This document shows positions 35,314 to 46,576 of a stretch of DNA of 64,000 bases, piece by piece. The notes beneath the pieces are model-generated. The model saw only the letters and a program-made list of their open reading frames with translations. It was not told the origin of the DNA and made no database searches. This stretch comes from Bacteroidota bacterium (lineage in GTDB: Bacteria > Bacteroidota > Bacteroidia > B-17B0 > Aurantibacillaceae), in assembly GCA_016185125.1 (NCBI GenBank), contig JACPOC010000044.1, forward strand, positions 1 through 64,000, given 5' to 3'. Each line of letters begins with the position of its first letter. Within the stretch, counting starts at the first letter, position 1. The position numbers and the translations under genes are program-made.

Positions 35314-35952
35314 ATGAACGACAGACAAACCTCCAAACTGAATATGTACGATGCTGTTATGCAATTTTTAAACACTTACCCTGAAGTGTGGAGTGATAAC
35401 CCAACCATCAGTGCAATTGTTTTATCTTTCACCAATCATTTAGATGCCTTAAACGCAAGCGACCTTCTGCAAAAAACTTCCACGGTTGGTATTACTCAAA
35501 ATAAAACTGCGGCAAAAGATACCATGGCAAACGCGGCCATACTTGCTGCAAAAGCGGGCTTTGCCCACGCAAATGTTATAAAGGATATTGAACTGGCAGC
35601 GCAGTTTAAAGTATCGTTGAGCGAAATAAAAGCGGCAAAGGATACGGATGCCGATGATATATGCCAAAACATATACAACGCTTTACAACCCCACGTTAGT
35701 CATTTGCAAAATTATGGCGTTAATGCCGCTACACAGGTTGCTTTACAGGAAGCAATAGATGCTTTCAGCGCTTTGATTGGTAAACCAAAAAGTGTGGCAA
35801 GTGTATCTATCAACGCTACCTTAACCATTGAACAACATTTTGAAGCGGCGGATAATATCTTACTTAACCAGCTTGATCCTATTTTACTTCAGTTTGAAGT
35901 AAGTAATGCCGCTTTTTATAATCAATACAATGCGGTAAGAGTAGTTGGTTAA
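35314..35952 (+). CDS. Hypothetical protein, 212 aa, helical
   Basis: No family recognised. The protein is cytoplasmic by appearance (no signal, no membrane helix) and rich in Ala, Asn and Gln. Predicted helices run through most of it (for instance AAILAAKAGFAHANVIKD, SLSEIKAAKDTDADDICQ, VALQEAIDAFSALIG). It starts well (ATG 35314, with an AT-rich spacer upstream) and its codon use is like that of its neighbours. The N- and C-terminal halves are similar in helix layout but not in sequence. It is monocistronic, convergent with the TPR gene. Binding or scaffolding is as far as inference goes. Confidence 0.75.
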   Translation: MNDRQTSKLNMYDAVMQFLNTYPEVWSDNPTISAIVLSFTNHLDALNASDLLQKTSTVGITQNKTAAKDTMANAAILAAKAGFAHANVIKDIELAAQFKVSLSEIKAAKDTDADDICQNIYNALQPHVSHLQNYGVNAATQVALQEAIDAFSALIGKPKSVASVSINATLTIEQHFEAADNILLNQLDPILLQFEVSNAAFYNQYNAVRVVG

Positions 35953-35997
35953 AAATAAATGGTTAAGTATAGTGTGGGCATAATGAAAAAGTGGTTC

Positions 35998-37428
35998 TTA
36001 CTTGCACCCGTTCTTCTTTAATTCATCACTTGCCCAAAAATATCCCATTTTAGAAGCAATACGTAAATCATTACAAGCCCCGGCCTCTTTCATCTGAGCT
36101 TTTGTTAGTCCCCGGAAATAATAGGCTCTTGCGCTTTTATCATCCAATTTTATAACAGCGTTAAAATCATTAATAGCCGCGTCATCTTTAGCAAGCGTAA
36201 AATTAACTACTCCCCGCTCTAAAATGGCGAGTGTATAATCTTTTTGTAAAGCAAGGCAGTTGTTATAATCTTCCAAAGCCCCATCATAATTTTTTAATTC
36301 GTAACGGGCAATGCCTCTTGTGTAAAACGTAACAGGGTCTTTTACCAAGGCTAAAGCTTTATCACAATCTTCCGCGCAGCCTTTATAATCTTGAGCGGCA
36401 TACCTTAATTGCGAGCGATAAAAATAAGGTTGTTCGTAATCTTTATTTAACAAAATTGATTTATTAAAATCAGAAAGTGCAAGTTCATCTTTTTTTAAAG
36501 CGTAATAATTAGCGCCTCTGTAAAAATAAGTTTTATAATCTTCCACGTTTAAATCAACGGCTGCGTTAAAGTCGGGTTCAGCCTCTTTATACTTTTTAAG
36601 ATAATATAAATTCAATCCTTTCATGTAATAGGCTTTTGAATAAGCGGGATCAACTTCTAAACATTTATTTACATCTGCCAGCGAGGTTTTATAAACAGCC
36701 AAATCAAAATATGCAATACTTCTATTGTAATAGGCCGCTGCGTATTTTTTATTACGCGCTATTACGGTATCGTATTCCGTTATTCCCTCTTTATAACGTT
36801 TTAATTCTATTAAACTCACACCTTTCCAAAAATGAGTATCATAATAATCTTTATAAATTAAAGCGGCATTACAATCGGCCAAACTACCCGAATAATCTTT
36901 TAAATAATACTTAGTTATATTTCTGAAATAATAAATGGGTTCGTAATCGGTTTTTAAATCATGGGCTTCATCCAAAGCGCGTAAAGCTTCAGGATATTTT
37001 TTTAAGGCGTTATAAGCAGCTCCTTTATAACACAAAGCCTCTGCATAATCAGGTTTAAAAATAAGCGCACTGTCAAAATCATTAATCGCTACTTCGTATT
37101 CTTTCAGATAAAAATTACAAAGACCCTTCATGTAATACACATCGGGTTTTTTTCTATTAAAACTAATGCTGCTTTTAAAATCGCGCAAGGCCGAGTGGTA
37201 ATCCGTTTTGGCATAACTGCAAAGTCCGCGGTTATACAATGCAGAGGCATCATTAGGTTTTTTGCGTAGAAAAGTGGAATAGCCTTCGTAAGCTTCGGTG
37301 TACAATTTTTTTTCGTACTTACTAAAAGCCGACTGAAACAAGGGGTCGTTTATGTCATCATCATTGTTGGTTTGAGCATAAACAAATACTCTTAGAAGCA
37401 ATAAAAGAATGGTAAGATTTTTTTTCAT
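35998..37428 (-). CDS. Secreted tetratricopeptide repeat protein
   Basis: After a signal peptide (LTILLLLLRVFVYAQ) the 476-residue protein is almost entirely TPR motifs, about a dozen, of the form ALYNRGLCSYAKTDYHSALRDFKSSI. Most repeats include the YYxKG/YYFRG and DYxxALxDFxxAI signatures. Such proteins serve as protein-binding scaffolds in the periplasm. It has no enzyme domain. It lies downstream of a terminator separating it from the second TPR gene, so it probably has its own promoter near 37429-37445. Confidence 0.9.
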   Translation of the reverse strand: MKKNLTILLLLLRVFVYAQTNNDDDINDPLFQSAFSKYEKKLYTEAYEGYSTFLRKKPNDASALYNRGLCSYAKTDYHSALRDFKSSISFNRKKPDVYYMKGLCNFYLKEYEVAINDFDSALIFKPDYAEALCYKGAAYNALKKYPEALRALDEAHDLKTDYEPIYYFRNITKYYLKDYSGSLADCNAALIYKDYYDTHFWKGVSLIELKRYKEGITEYDTVIARNKKYAAAYYNRSIAYFDLAVYKTSLADVNKCLEVDPAYSKAYYMKGLNLYYLKKYKEAEPDFNAAVDLNVEDYKTYFYRGANYYALKKDELALSDFNKSILLNKDYEQPYFYRSQLRYAAQDYKGCAEDCDKALALVKDPVTFYTRGIARYELKNYDGALEDYNNCLALQKDYTLAILERGVVNFTLAKDDAAINDFNAVIKLDDKSARAYYFRGLTKAQMKEAGACNDLRIASKMGYFWASDELKKNGCK

Positions 37429-37444
37429 TTATACAAAAACTAAA

Positions 37445-37470
37445 AACCCCTCAGAAAAATCCGAGGGGCT
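37445..37470 (-). terminator. Rho-independent terminator after the 453-aa TPR gene
   Basis: CCCCTC (37447-37452) pairs with GAGGGG (37463-37468). Read on the minus strand the stem is followed by TTTTTA. It lies 12 bp after the stop of the minus-strand gene ending at 37483. Confidence 0.8.
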
Positions 37471-37482
37471 TTGGTTTTAATT

Positions 37483-38844
37483 TTATTTGCCCGATTTAAT
37501 TCTATCGTTCATTTCCTTGGCTTTTGCATCTTCTTTGGTAAACATATATAGCTTACGAAGAGCAACCATGGTAGGCTTATCATCTGCTTTAATAGTTAAA
37601 GCCTGTTCTAATAAAGGTATAGCTTTTTTAAAATATTGCTGCGAAATAGCATCGTTTTCTTTTTGAATCTTAGCTGCTTCGGTAATTGTTGCAGGCTGAC
37701 GATTCTGATAATAACCGCCATAATTATTATAAAGCGCGCCCAAATTAAAAATGAGGTTGTATTGATAATCTTTGTTGGAAGAATTTAATTCAATCCCTTT
37801 TAAATACGCAGCTTCGGCATTCTTTATCAACTCTTCGTAATTGGCGGGCTTGGGAAGTTCTTTAAACGTAACCTTATCTTTTGGGTTAGCCATTCCATCA
37901 TAAATTTGCCCTGTAATTAAATGAAAGATTGGATTTTTAGGATCTTTTTCAATGGATGCTTTTAAGTTATTTAAAGCTTCCTGCTGTTTGCCTTTAGCTA
38001 AAAAATAATCTGTTTCCTTATTCATTAAATTCAAATCGCCCGGAAAAGCCACTCTACCTTTTTTCAAAATTTCCATTGCCGCGTTGGTATCAGCAGGGGT
38101 TTTGCTCAAGTGCGCATTGTACATGGATTCGTAATTGTAAGGAGTAGAAATTTTTCCATCAATCATTTTTTTATTATACTCAAGTATTTTACCGGTGTTT
38201 TTCGCTTTCGCCGCCGAAATACAAGCGTTGTAAAAGTTAGCCGTATCTTTTGCTTTATATAACATGGTATTTAAAAAACCTGTTTTATAAAAATAATCCG
38301 CGGCTTCATCGTATTTTTTTGCTTTATACTTTCCTTGAGCAATGTTGGCCGATTCCATTTTCATTTGCTGTGCAACCAAAGCAAACTTAACATCATCTTC
38401 GCCAAGCATGGAAGTTCCTTTTGTTAAGCCTTCCATGATGGTTTCCATAAATTTTGGATCAAGGTCTTTTATTTTTTCAATTTCCTGCCCTGCGTTTTCA
38501 AAATCACTAAGCGGAGTATTTCCATAAGCCAGCATGGCACGTTCATTTTTATCAGGAACGGTGGCTTCCAGTTTTTTTAATTCCTGAGTAAGGTTGTACT
38601 GATAATAGGCGTAACTAATTCTTGCTTTGTAAGCGTGAGTTTTGCCTTGATTTTTTGTATCCTCATGAACCATTGCCAAATCAATTGCATCTTTTGCTTT
38701 GTTAAGGTACACCAAATCCGGTTTACCGTCTTTTACGGTTGCTTCATAATCATTCAATGCCCTCCAGGCTGTTTGCACTTTTGTTTTTTGTGAAAATCCA
38801 AAAAGGGGTAATAAGGCTAAGCTTAATATGGTTATTTTTTTCAT
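37483..38844 (-). CDS. Secreted TPR-containing protein, 453 aa
   Basis: A signal peptide (ILSLALLPLFGFSQ) is followed by a helical protein with degenerate tetratricopeptide motifs (for instance DEAADYFYKTG, NAAMEILKKGRVAFPGDL, EALNNLKASIEKDPKNPIFHL, AEAAYLKGIELNSSNKDY). The C-terminal third contains the clearest repeats. It is likely periplasmic and protein-binding; partner unknown. It sits 71 bp downstream of gyrA on the same strand and ends at its own terminator. Confidence 0.88.
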   Translation of the reverse strand: MKKITILSLALLPLFGFSQKTKVQTAWRALNDYEATVKDGKPDLVYLNKAKDAIDLAMVHEDTKNQGKTHAYKARISYAYYQYNLTQELKKLEATVPDKNERAMLAYGNTPLSDFENAGQEIEKIKDLDPKFMETIMEGLTKGTSMLGEDDVKFALVAQQMKMESANIAQGKYKAKKYDEAADYFYKTGFLNTMLYKAKDTANFYNACISAAKAKNTGKILEYNKKMIDGKISTPYNYESMYNAHLSKTPADTNAAMEILKKGRVAFPGDLNLMNKETDYFLAKGKQQEALNNLKASIEKDPKNPIFHLITGQIYDGMANPKDKVTFKELPKPANYEELIKNAEAAYLKGIELNSSNKDYQYNLIFNLGALYNNYGGYYQNRQPATITEAAKIQKENDAISQQYFKKAIPLLEQALTIKADDKPTMVALRKLYMFTKEDAKAKEMNDRIKSGK

Positions 38845-38915
38845 TTTACTATTTAAACGTTTAATAATTCAATTTACATACCAAATTTATATTTTTAACA
38901 TTCCTTACCTAAAAA

Positions 38916-41474
38916 TTAATCTTTCGGGGCTTCATCATTGGTTTTTTCTGAATCAGCCGGTGGCGTAGTATCTGTTGGTTCAGGAGCTATTACCACTCCA
39001 TCCACCGTTGTTATTACGCCATTCTCATCTTCATGATCCACTTTTGTTACCGCTGCAATTTCATCAGAATCGGAAATGTTAATTAATTTAACACCTTGCG
39101 TTGCTCTGCCCATAACACGAAGCGCACTAACATTTAATCGGATGGTTATTCCGTTTTTAGTGATGATCATTAAATCGTTGGCATCCGTAACTGTTTTAAT
39201 TCCAACTAAATAGCCTGTTTTATCGGTAATATTTATGGTTTTTACTCCTTTACCGCCACGGTTAGTTATTCTGTACTCTTCAATATCGCTGCGTTTTCCG
39301 TAGCCTTTTTCTGAAACTACTAAAATATTGGCGTTCATATCATTGATACAGATCATGCCAATGACTTCGTTTTTCTCACCTTCTTCATCGTTCAAATCAA
39401 TTCCAATTACCCCGCTGGCATTACGTCCCATTGGCCTTACTTTTTCTTCAGGGAAACGACAAACTTTACCCAACTTGGTTGCAAGCATAATTTCGTTTTT
39501 ACCATTAGTTAAAGCTGCCTCTAAAAGAACATCGCCTTCGCGGATAGTGATGGCATTGATACCGTTAGTGCGTGGACGGGAATATGCTTCCAAAGATGTT
39601 TTTTTAATGATACCATCTTTAGTACATAAAATAATAAAGTTGTTATTAATGTATTCTTCTTTATCAAGGCTTGTAACATTAATAAATGCTTTTACTTTAT
39701 CATCAGGAGAAATGCTTATTAAATTTTGAATAGCACGGCCTTTGCTTGTTTTGTTTCCTTCAGGAACTTCGTAAGCGCGTAACCAAAAACATTGTCCTTT
39801 TTCGGTGAACAATAATAAATAATTATGAGTAGAAGCAATGAACATGTGCTCAATAAAATCTTCCTCGCGGGTATTCGATCCCTTGCTTCCCTTGCCTCCT
39901 CTGCCTTGCGAACGATATTCGGCAAGGTTGGTACGCTTCATGTAACCCATGTGAGAAATGGTAATTACCACATCTTCATCAGCAATCATGTCTTCTATTT
40001 TCAGATCATCACCAACGTAAACAATTTCGCTTCTGCGGGCATCTCCATATTTTTCTTTTACTTCAAGTAACTCTTCTTTAATAATATTATAACGCAATGG
40101 TTCGTTGTTTAATATATCATTTAAGTTAGCAATGGTTTTCATCAACTCATCGTATTCCGCTTTTAATTTATCGCGCTCAAGTCCGGTTAAAGTTCTTAAA
40201 CGCATATCTAAAATAGCACGCGCCTGAATTTCCGATAAAGTAAATTTGGTTATTAATTCATCGCGCGCAACATCCGGACTTTCGCTTTCGCGGATAATTT
40301 TTATTACTTCATCTAAATGATCGATAGCAATTAATAAACCCTGTAAAATATGTGCGCGTTTTTCGGCCTGCGCCAATTCGTATTTTGTGCGGCGAACGAC
40401 AACTTCATGACGATGTTCCACAAAATAATGGATCATGTCTTTTAAGTTCAGCATCTGCGGGCGGCCATTAACCAAAACCACATTATTAATAGAGAAAGAA
40501 GTTTGCAGCGACGTGTATTTGTAAAGATTATTTAGTACCACGTTGCTAATAGCATCTCTTCTTAACTCATAAACCACACGAATACCCTCGCGGTTACTTT
40601 CGTCGCGAATTTCAGTGATTCCTTCAATTTTCTTTTCATTACAAAGCTCCCATTGGCGCTTTATCATTTCAGCTTTGTTTATCTGATAAGGAACTTCTGT
40701 AACAACAATTCTTTCTCTGTCGTTAACTTGCTCTATCACCGCTCTTGCACGCATTACCACACGGCCTCGACCAGTTTCCATGGCTTCTTTAACGCCTTCA
40801 TATCCGTAAATAATTCCGCCTGTTGGAAAATCGGGGGCTTTAACAAATTTCATTAAGGCCGGAATATCAATTTCGCGGTTATCAATGTATGCTAAAATAG
40901 CATCAACAACCTCCGTTAAATTATGCGGTGCCATGTTGGTGGCCATTCCCACTGCAATTCCCGATGCGCCATTAATAAGCAAATTAGGAATTTTGGTTGG
41001 CATAACGGTTGGCTCTGTTAAACTATCGTCAAAATTCGGACGAAAATCTACAGTATCTTTTTCAATATCGGCAACCATTTCTTCAGTAATCTTTCTGAAA
41101 CGAACCTCGGTATAACGCATAGCCGCGGGAGGATCACCATCCATGCTTCCAAAGTTTCCCTGTCCGTCAACCAGCATATACCGCAAGCTCCATTCTTGAG
41201 CCATACGCACCATAGTATCATATACAGAAGCATCTCCATGAGGATGATACTTTCCTAAAACCTCTCCCACAATACGGGCAGATTTTTTATAAGGACGATT
41301 GTGTAACACCCCAAGATCAAGCATACCGTACAATACACGGCGATGCACAGGTTTTAAACCATCCCTTACATCAGGTAGGGCACGCGATACAATAACCGAC
41401 ATCGAATAATCGATGTAAGCTGTTTTCATTTCATCTTCAATATTAATTGGAATAATTCTTTCTCCGTCGGCCAT
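38916..41474 (-). CDS. gyrA: DNA gyrase subunit A
   Basis: GyrA carries the DNA breakage-reunion activity of gyrase, which supercoils the chromosome. The 852-residue protein has catalytic Tyr121 (AAMRYTEVR), the quinolone pocket [17 protein letters not shown], the coiled-coil domain, and a six-bladed C-terminal domain with the GyrA box in GRGGKGSKG, which marks it as gyrase and not topoisomerase IV. An acidic, Pro-rich tail ends the protein. The residue matching E. coli Ser83 is Ala82 here, discussed as a finding. The start ATG 41474 gives the normal [17 protein letters not shown] beginning. Confidence 0.97.
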   Translation of the reverse strand: MADGERIIPINIEDEMKTAYIDYSMSVIVSRALPDVRDGLKPVHRRVLYGMLDLGVLHNRPYKKSARIVGEVLGKYHPHGDASVYDTMVRMAQEWSLRYMLVDGQGNFGSMDGDPPAAMRYTEVRFRKITEEMVADIEKDTVDFRPNFDDSLTEPTVMPTKIPNLLINGASGIAVGMATNMAPHNLTEVVDAILAYIDNREIDIPALMKFVKAPDFPTGGIIYGYEGVKEAMETGRGRVVMRARAVIEQVNDRERIVVTEVPYQINKAEMIKRQWELCNEKKIEGITEIRDESNREGIRVVYELRRDAISNVVLNNLYKYTSLQTSFSINNVVLVNGRPQMLNLKDMIHYFVEHRHEVVVRRTKYELAQAEKRAHILQGLLIAIDHLDEVIKIIRESESPDVARDELITKFTLSEIQARAILDMRLRTLTGLERDKLKAEYDELMKTIANLNDILNNEPLRYNIIKEELLEVKEKYGDARRSEIVYVGDDLKIEDMIADEDVVITISHMGYMKRTNLAEYRSQGRGGKGSKGSNTREEDFIEHMFIASTHNYLLLFTEKGQCFWLRAYEVPEGNKTSKGRAIQNLISISPDDKVKAFINVTSLDKEEYINNNFIILCTKDGIIKKTSLEAYSRPRTNGINAITIREGDVLLEAALTNGKNEIMLATKLGKVCRFPEEKVRPMGRNASGVIGIDLNDEEGEKNEVIGMICINDMNANILVVSEKGYGKRSDIEEYRITNRGGKGVKTINITDKTGYLVGIKTVTDANDLMIITKNGITIRLNVSALRVMGRATQGVKLINISDSDEIAAVTKVDHEDENGVITTVDGVVIAPEPTDTTPPADSEKTNDEAPKD

Positions 41475-41739
41475 ATAATTTATTTAATATATTTTGAAAA
41501 ATTTACTTTTTTAACTGAATTTTAACATCTTAATATTTAACATTCGTATGCTAAAACCATCTATCTCATTTTCAATTAAGAACCCATGAAAGTACCGAAA
41601 AATCTACAAAGGGCGCTAAAACTTATCAACAAAAAATTTGTTAAAAAAAGTGATTAGAATTTTTAACTACTCACTTATTAATTCTATTTTTGAATCTGGC
41701 ATTATATATGTAACTTAACACTTGATAAGGATCATTTTT
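41475..41739. other. Divergent intergenic region between gyrA and clpC
   Basis: About 265 bp, strongly AT-rich, without coding frames. It must hold the promoters of gyrA (minus) and clpC (plus). TATTTTTG at 41685-41692 fits the Bacteroidota -7 consensus for clpC, about 50 bp before the start. A TGGCAT at 41697 has no proper -12 partner. AAGG at 41727 may be part of the clpC ribosome-binding site. No riboswitch-like structure was seen. Confidence 0.4.
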
Positions 41740-44289
41740 ATGGAAGCAAAATTTTCTCCCCGGGTAAAAGATGTGATTACCTACAGCCGTGAAGAGGCTC
41801 TTCGTTTGGGACACGATTACATTGGCATTGAACACTTAATGTTAGGTATGATTAGGGATGGTGATGGTGTTGGAATGCGGTTACTAAAAAATCTTGGAAT
41901 AGATTCTCAGGAATTACGCCGTACCCTCGAACAAAACCTTACTCCCGGCATTCGAAAAACGAATAACCTGGCTAATATACCATTGGTAAAACAGGCTGAA
42001 AAGACCCTGAAACTAACGTATCTGGAAGCTAAAACATTTAAGTCGGTACAAATAGGAACTGAACATTTGTTGTTGTGTATTTTAAAAGATAACGATAACG
42101 TAGTAACTAAAACATTATTAAAAAGCGGCGTGGATTACGATGCCACCAGAGCTGAATTAGAAGGCTTTTTGGATAACCCCGGAAAGATAGAAAATACAGC
42201 AGCCGGTAACGATGATGATGAAACGGATGACGCAAGTTTTGGTGGAAGCAGCAATCCTGCAAATCCTAAAAAACAAGGCGATAGTAAGTCAAAAACGCCT
42301 GTTTTAGACAACTTTGGCAGAGATCTTACCAAAATGGCAGAAGATGGTAAATTAGATCCTGTAGTTGGCCGCGAAAAAGAAATTGAACGCGTTTCTCAGA
42401 TCTTATCTCGTCGTAAAAAGAATAATCCTATTTTAATTGGTGAGCCGGGTGTGGGTAAATCTAGTATAGCCGAAGGTTTGGCTTTAAGAATTGTTCAACG
42501 TAAAGTTAGCCGTGTTTTATTCGGTAAACGTGTGGTTACCTTAGATCTTGCCTCTTTAGTTGCGGGTACAAAATACCGCGGACAATTTGAAGAGCGCATG
42601 AAAGCGGTAATGAACGAACTTGAAAAAAGTCCGGATGTTATTTTATTCATTGATGAGATTCATACCATAATAGGCGCCGGTGGTGCAAGCGGAAGTTTGG
42701 ATGCCAGCAACATGTTTAAGCCTGCATTAGCGCGCGGCGAAATTCAATGTATTGGCGCCACTACTTTAGATGAATACCGTCAGTACATTGAAAAAGACGG
42801 TGCTTTAGAGCGTCGTTTTCAAAAAGTAATTGTTGAACCTGCAACACAGGATGAAACTTTACAGATATTACAAAACATTAAAAGTAAATACGAAGATCAT
42901 CACAATGTTACTTATACAGATGAAGCGATAAAAGCCTGTGTTTCTTTAACAGCGCGTTATATTACCGACAGGCATTTGCCCGATAAAGCCATTGACGCTT
43001 TGGATGAAGCGGGAAGCCGGGTGCATATTACCAACATTCATGTGCCGCAAAACATATTGGATATTGAAGGTAAAATTGAAGAAATAAAAGAACTAAAAAA
43101 TCAGGTTGTTCGCAGCCAAAAATACGAAGAAGCTGCCCGTTTACGCGATAGCGAAAAACAACTTCAATCGCAATTGGAAGCCGCCAAAAAAATATGGGAA
43201 GAAGAAACCAAGCAAAACCGAGTTACGGTTAGCGAAGATAATGTAGCCGAAGTGGTGAGCATGATGAGCGGAGTTCCTGTTCAACGTGTTAATCAAAACG
43301 AAAGCGATAAGTTGGTGAAAATGAATGAGTTACTTAGAGGTAAAGTAATCGGTCAGGATGCGGCTCTTGCAAAAGTAGTTAAAGCCATTCAACGTAATCG
43401 CGCGGGATTAAAAGATCCAAACAAACCAATTGGTTCATTTATATTTTTAGGTCCCACCGGTGTTGGTAAAACTCAATTGGCTAAAATACTTGCCAAACAA
43501 TTATTTGATAATGACGATGCGTTAATTCGTATTGACATGAGTGAATACATGGAAAAATTTGCCGTAACACGTTTAATTGGTGCCCCTCCGGGATATGTAG
43601 GATACGAAGAAGGCGGGCAATTAACTGAAAAAGTACGTCGTCGTCCGTATGCAGTGGTATTATTGGATGAAATTGAAAAAGCGCATCCCGATGTATTTAA
43701 TATGCTTTTACAAGTATTAGATGATGGTATGTTAACGGATAGTTTGGGAAGAAAAATTGATTTCAAGAATACCATCATCATCATGACCAGTAACATTGGT
43801 GCCCGCCAGTTAAAAGACTTTGGTGTAGGAGTTGGTTTTGGAACGAGTACAAGAAAAGAAAGTGAAACAGATGCAGCACATGGTGTTATTCAAAACGCCC
43901 TTAAAAAAGCATTTGCTCCGGAGTTTTTAAACAGGATTGATGATGTTATTATGTTTAATTCCTTAGAGCGTGAAGATATACATAAGATCATTGATATTGA
44001 ATTAGGGCATTTATTTGGAAGAGTAACCGGCTTAGGATACACTATTAAAATTACCGAAGCGGCTAAAGATTACATTGTAGAAAAAGGGTATGATCCAAAC
44101 TACGGTGCAAGACCATTAAAACGCGCCATTCAAAAGTATCTCGAAGATCCTATGGCAGAAGAGATCATCAAAAGTAACCTTGCAGAAGGAGATGAAATTG
44201 AAGTGGATTACAATAAGGAGAAAGATGAAATTGTAGTTTCAACACATAAGCCAAAAGCTAAAAAGAATAAAAAAGAAGATAAAGCTTAA
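41740..44289 (+). CDS. clpC: ATP-dependent Clp protease ATP-binding subunit ClpC
   Basis: ClpC is a double AAA+ unfoldase that feeds substrates into ClpP. From ATG 41740 ([12 protein letters not shown]) it has about 849 residues: two Clp-N repeats (1-150), a first AAA+ module (Walker A GEPGVGKS), a UVR-like middle region ([19 protein letters not shown]) typical of ClpC, and a second AAA+ module ([24 protein letters not shown]) ending in a Lys-rich tail. The TTG at 41722 is also in frame but the ATG is preceded by a better spacer. The adaptor gene clpS lies 2.4 kb downstream on the same strand. Confidence 0.96.
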   Translation: MEAKFSPRVKDVITYSREEALRLGHDYIGIEHLMLGMIRDGDGVGMRLLKNLGIDSQELRRTLEQNLTPGIRKTNNLANIPLVKQAEKTLKLTYLEAKTFKSVQIGTEHLLLCILKDNDNVVTKTLLKSGVDYDATRAELEGFLDNPGKIENTAAGNDDDETDDASFGGSSNPANPKKQGDSKSKTPVLDNFGRDLTKMAEDGKLDPVVGREKEIERVSQILSRRKKNNPILIGEPGVGKSSIAEGLALRIVQRKVSRVLFGKRVVTLDLASLVAGTKYRGQFEERMKAVMNELEKSPDVILFIDEIHTIIGAGGASGSLDASNMFKPALARGEIQCIGATTLDEYRQYIEKDGALERRFQKVIVEPATQDETLQILQNIKSKYEDHHNVTYTDEAIKACVSLTARYITDRHLPDKAIDALDEAGSRVHITNIHVPQNILDIEGKIEEIKELKNQVVRSQKYEEAARLRDSEKQLQSQLEAAKKIWEEETKQNRVTVSEDNVAEVVSMMSGVPVQRVNQNESDKLVKMNELLRGKVIGQDAALAKVVKAIQRNRAGLKDPNKPIGSFIFLGPTGVGKTQLAKILAKQLFDNDDALIRIDMSEYMEKFAVTRLIGAPPGYVGYEEGGQLTEKVRRRPYAVVLLDEIEKAHPDVFNMLLQVLDDGMLTDSLGRKIDFKNTIIIMTSNIGARQLKDFGVGVGFGTSTRKESETDAAHGVIQNALKKAFAPEFLNRIDDVIMFNSLEREDIHKIIDIELGHLFGRVTGLGYTIKITEAAKDYIVEKGYDPNYGARPLKRAIQKYLEDPMAEEIIKSNLAEGDEIEVDYNKEKDEIVVSTHKPKAKKNKKEDKA

Positions 44290-44292
44290 ATA

Positions 44293-44324
44293 AAAACCCT
44301 GATAGAAATATCGGGGTTTTTTAT
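44293..44324 (+). terminator. Rho-independent terminator after clpC
   Basis: AAAACCCTGATA (44293-44304) pairs with TATCGGGGTTTT (44309-44320) around a GAAA loop, with one T-G wobble, followed by more T residues. It starts 4 bp after the clpC stop. Confidence 0.88.
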
Positions 44325-44365
44325 TTTCTATTTGGTAGGGCAATTTTCTTTACCTTTAATTCATA

Positions 44366-46576
44366 ATGAAAAGCTTTTCCCTAAAGTGTTTTATTTTAAC
44401 ATGTTTATTTATTTTTACAATAGGTAATCATTTTTTATTGGCACAAAACCGAACTATTGATTCTCTCCACCGAATTCTTAAAACTATTAATTCAACTGTA
44501 AGTAAAACAACCTTAAATGATACTATAAGAATAAAAATTTTACATAACCTCAGTAAAGAATATCTTAATAATAAACAGTTTGCAACGGCCATGAAATATG
44601 CCCGAATTGCCCAGTTAATTTCCGAAAAAATAGTTGCCCGTTACCAAAATAATACTGCCAAATTTTTTCTCGCAAATTCTTATAAAGTAATTGCGGATAA
44701 TTATCGTTGGAAAGAAGATTTACCCAATGCCCTGAAACAGCGTAAAAAAGAATTGGTAATTCGTGAACAAATAGAAAACCAGGTTTTAGTGGCCCAATGT
44801 TTAAATTCTATTGGTAATATTTATAATGTGCAGGATAATTTTGCATTGGCGCTCGAAAGTTTTTTTAAAGCCCTTAAAGCTTTTGAAAAAACAAACGATA
44901 AAAAAGCTATAACCCGAACTTATAATGGTATTGGTATTGCCTACGCGCGCCAGGGAAATCGTCTTAAAGCCCTCGAATATTATAACAAAGGGTTGAAAGA
45001 AGGTGAAAAACTAAAAGACCGGAATGCCATTGAAACCGGCCTGATTAACATCGGTACAGTTTACGTGGATCAGGGAAAATTTGAGGAAGCTTTAAAAGTA
45101 TTTAGTCAATTTTTAAAAATGGCCGAAGAAGATGGGAACATAGCTTTTATAGCCAATGGATATTTAAATATTGGTAACGTGTACGATGTAACCGGAAAAT
45201 ATCCTAAGGCTCTCGAAATGTTTTTTAATGCCCTCAAGCTTCATGAAGAGGTAGGATCTAAATCTGACATTGCTTTAACCCACCTTAACATTGGTTTTGT
45301 GTATGTTTCATTAGCTAAAACAATTCCTGCAAATAAAAATTACAACGCTACGCAGGCCAAAATATATATTATTAAGGCTTTAGAACATTACGAAAAAAGC
45401 GGTCAGATTGATAAGTTAAGTTATTGCTATGAAGCTTTATCCCTTTTAAACGAATATAAAAAAAATTATCAGGAATCATTAAGCAATTTTAAAACCTATG
45501 TTAAGTATAAAGACAGTATTTTAAACCAAGCAAACACGGCTAAAAGCGTTAGAGCCGAAATGAATTATGAATTTGAAAAAAAGGAAACAATTACCAATCT
45601 TCAGCAAGAGAAAAAAGAAGTAGTGGCACGCCAGGAAAACGAAAAACAAAAGACCATTCGTAATTTTTTTATTATTGGATTTATTTTTATGCTGATTTTA
45701 GCCGGTGTGATTTTCAGAAGCAATCATCAAAAAAAACAAGTTAATGAATTAATCACTTCACAAAAAAAACAGGTAGAAGAACAGAAATTTTTACTTGAAA
45801 AAAATCAAAAGGAAATTATTGACAGTATTAATTACGCTAAACGCATTCAAAGTTCCATCCTTTCAAATAATATTATTTTAAGCACTGCTTTTCCGCAAAG
45901 TTTTATTTTATACCAACCTAAAGATATTGTAAGTGGCGATTTTTATTGGTTTTACTCCCTGCCCGGAACAAGCCAAACTATTATTGTAGTAGCCGATTGC
46001 ACAGGGCACGGTGTTCCGGGCGCGTTTTTGAGCATGGTAGGAAGCACTTTGCTAAATGACATTGTTTGTCATAAAAACATTTTTGACCCCGCCGAAATTA
46101 TTAAAGCTTTAAATGCAGGGCTTACAACTACGCTTATTTCTAAACAACAGGAAGATACAAATACAGATGGAATGGATATTTCGGTTTGCAAAATAGATTC
46201 TGTTTCCCTGATTCTGCAATTTGCCGGTGCCAACCAAACTTTATACCTCTGCTCTAAAAACGGCCTTGAGAAACTTAATTCTCAAATCTATTCCCTCAAC
46301 GGCGTATTTGATCTTTTGGGCATTGGAAATTTTTCTTCTATACAGAAACAACTTCTCCCCAACACCAGTATTTTTATGGCAACCGATGGTTACGCCGATC
46401 AAATGGGAGAAATTTCAGGTAAAAAATTCCTTACCTCACGTTTTGAAAAACTTTTAACAGAAATTCACACTTTAAATTCCGCCGATCAGGCTCTTTCCAT
46501 TGAAAACACTTTTAATACCTGGAAAGGCAAAAACAAACAAATTGATGATATTTTAGTAATTGGCTTAAAAGTATAG
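44366..46576 (+). CDS. TPR-SpoIIE membrane phosphatase
   Basis: The 736-residue protein has a signal peptide (CLFIFTIGNHFLLAQ), about seven TPR repeats in the periplasmic part (residues about 80-370, for instance AQCLNSIGNIYNVQDNF), a coiled-coil region, one transmembrane helix (FFIIGFIFMLILAGVIF, about 436-452), a second coiled coil and a cytoplasmic SpoIIE/PP2C phosphatase (YAKRIQSSIL, FQPKDIVSGDFYWF-like, VVADCTGHGVPGAFLSMVG, DDILVIGLKV end). The layout implies that a TPR-bound external signal controls dephosphorylation inside, a common Bacteroidota pattern. It follows the clpC terminator, so it has its own promoter. Confidence 0.93.
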   Translation: MKSFSLKCFILTCLFIFTIGNHFLLAQNRTIDSLHRILKTINSTVSKTTLNDTIRIKILHNLSKEYLNNKQFATAMKYARIAQLISEKIVARYQNNTAKFFLANSYKVIADNYRWKEDLPNALKQRKKELVIREQIENQVLVAQCLNSIGNIYNVQDNFALALESFFKALKAFEKTNDKKAITRTYNGIGIAYARQGNRLKALEYYNKGLKEGEKLKDRNAIETGLINIGTVYVDQGKFEEALKVFSQFLKMAEEDGNIAFIANGYLNIGNVYDVTGKYPKALEMFFNALKLHEEVGSKSDIALTHLNIGFVYVSLAKTIPANKNYNATQAKIYIIKALEHYEKSGQIDKLSYCYEALSLLNEYKKNYQESLSNFKTYVKYKDSILNQANTAKSVRAEMNYEFEKKETITNLQQEKKEVVARQENEKQKTIRNFFIIGFIFMLILAGVIFRSNHQKKQVNELITSQKKQVEEQKFLLEKNQKEIIDSINYAKRIQSSILSNNIILSTAFPQSFILYQPKDIVSGDFYWFYSLPGTSQTIIVVADCTGHGVPGAFLSMVGSTLLNDIVCHKNIFDPAEIIKALNAGLTTTLISKQQEDTNTDGMDISVCKIDSVSLILQFAGANQTLYLCSKNGLEKLNSQIYSLNGVFDLLGIGNFSSIQKQLLPNTSIFMATDGYADQMGEISGKKFLTSRFEKLLTEIHTLNSADQALSIENTFNTWKGKNKQIDDILVIGLKV

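Noticed and set aside
35175-35384. 69-aa plus-strand frame overlapping the start of the 212-aa gene
   Set aside because: No ATG start context, and it overlaps the better supported gene in another frame.
39719-41239. Several open frames opposite or inside gyrA
   Set aside because: They are out-of-frame shadows of a highly conserved gene.
41685-41715. Sigma-54 promoter before clpC
   Set aside because: TGGCAT occurs, but the -12 element is ATGTAA, lacking the GC-type core.
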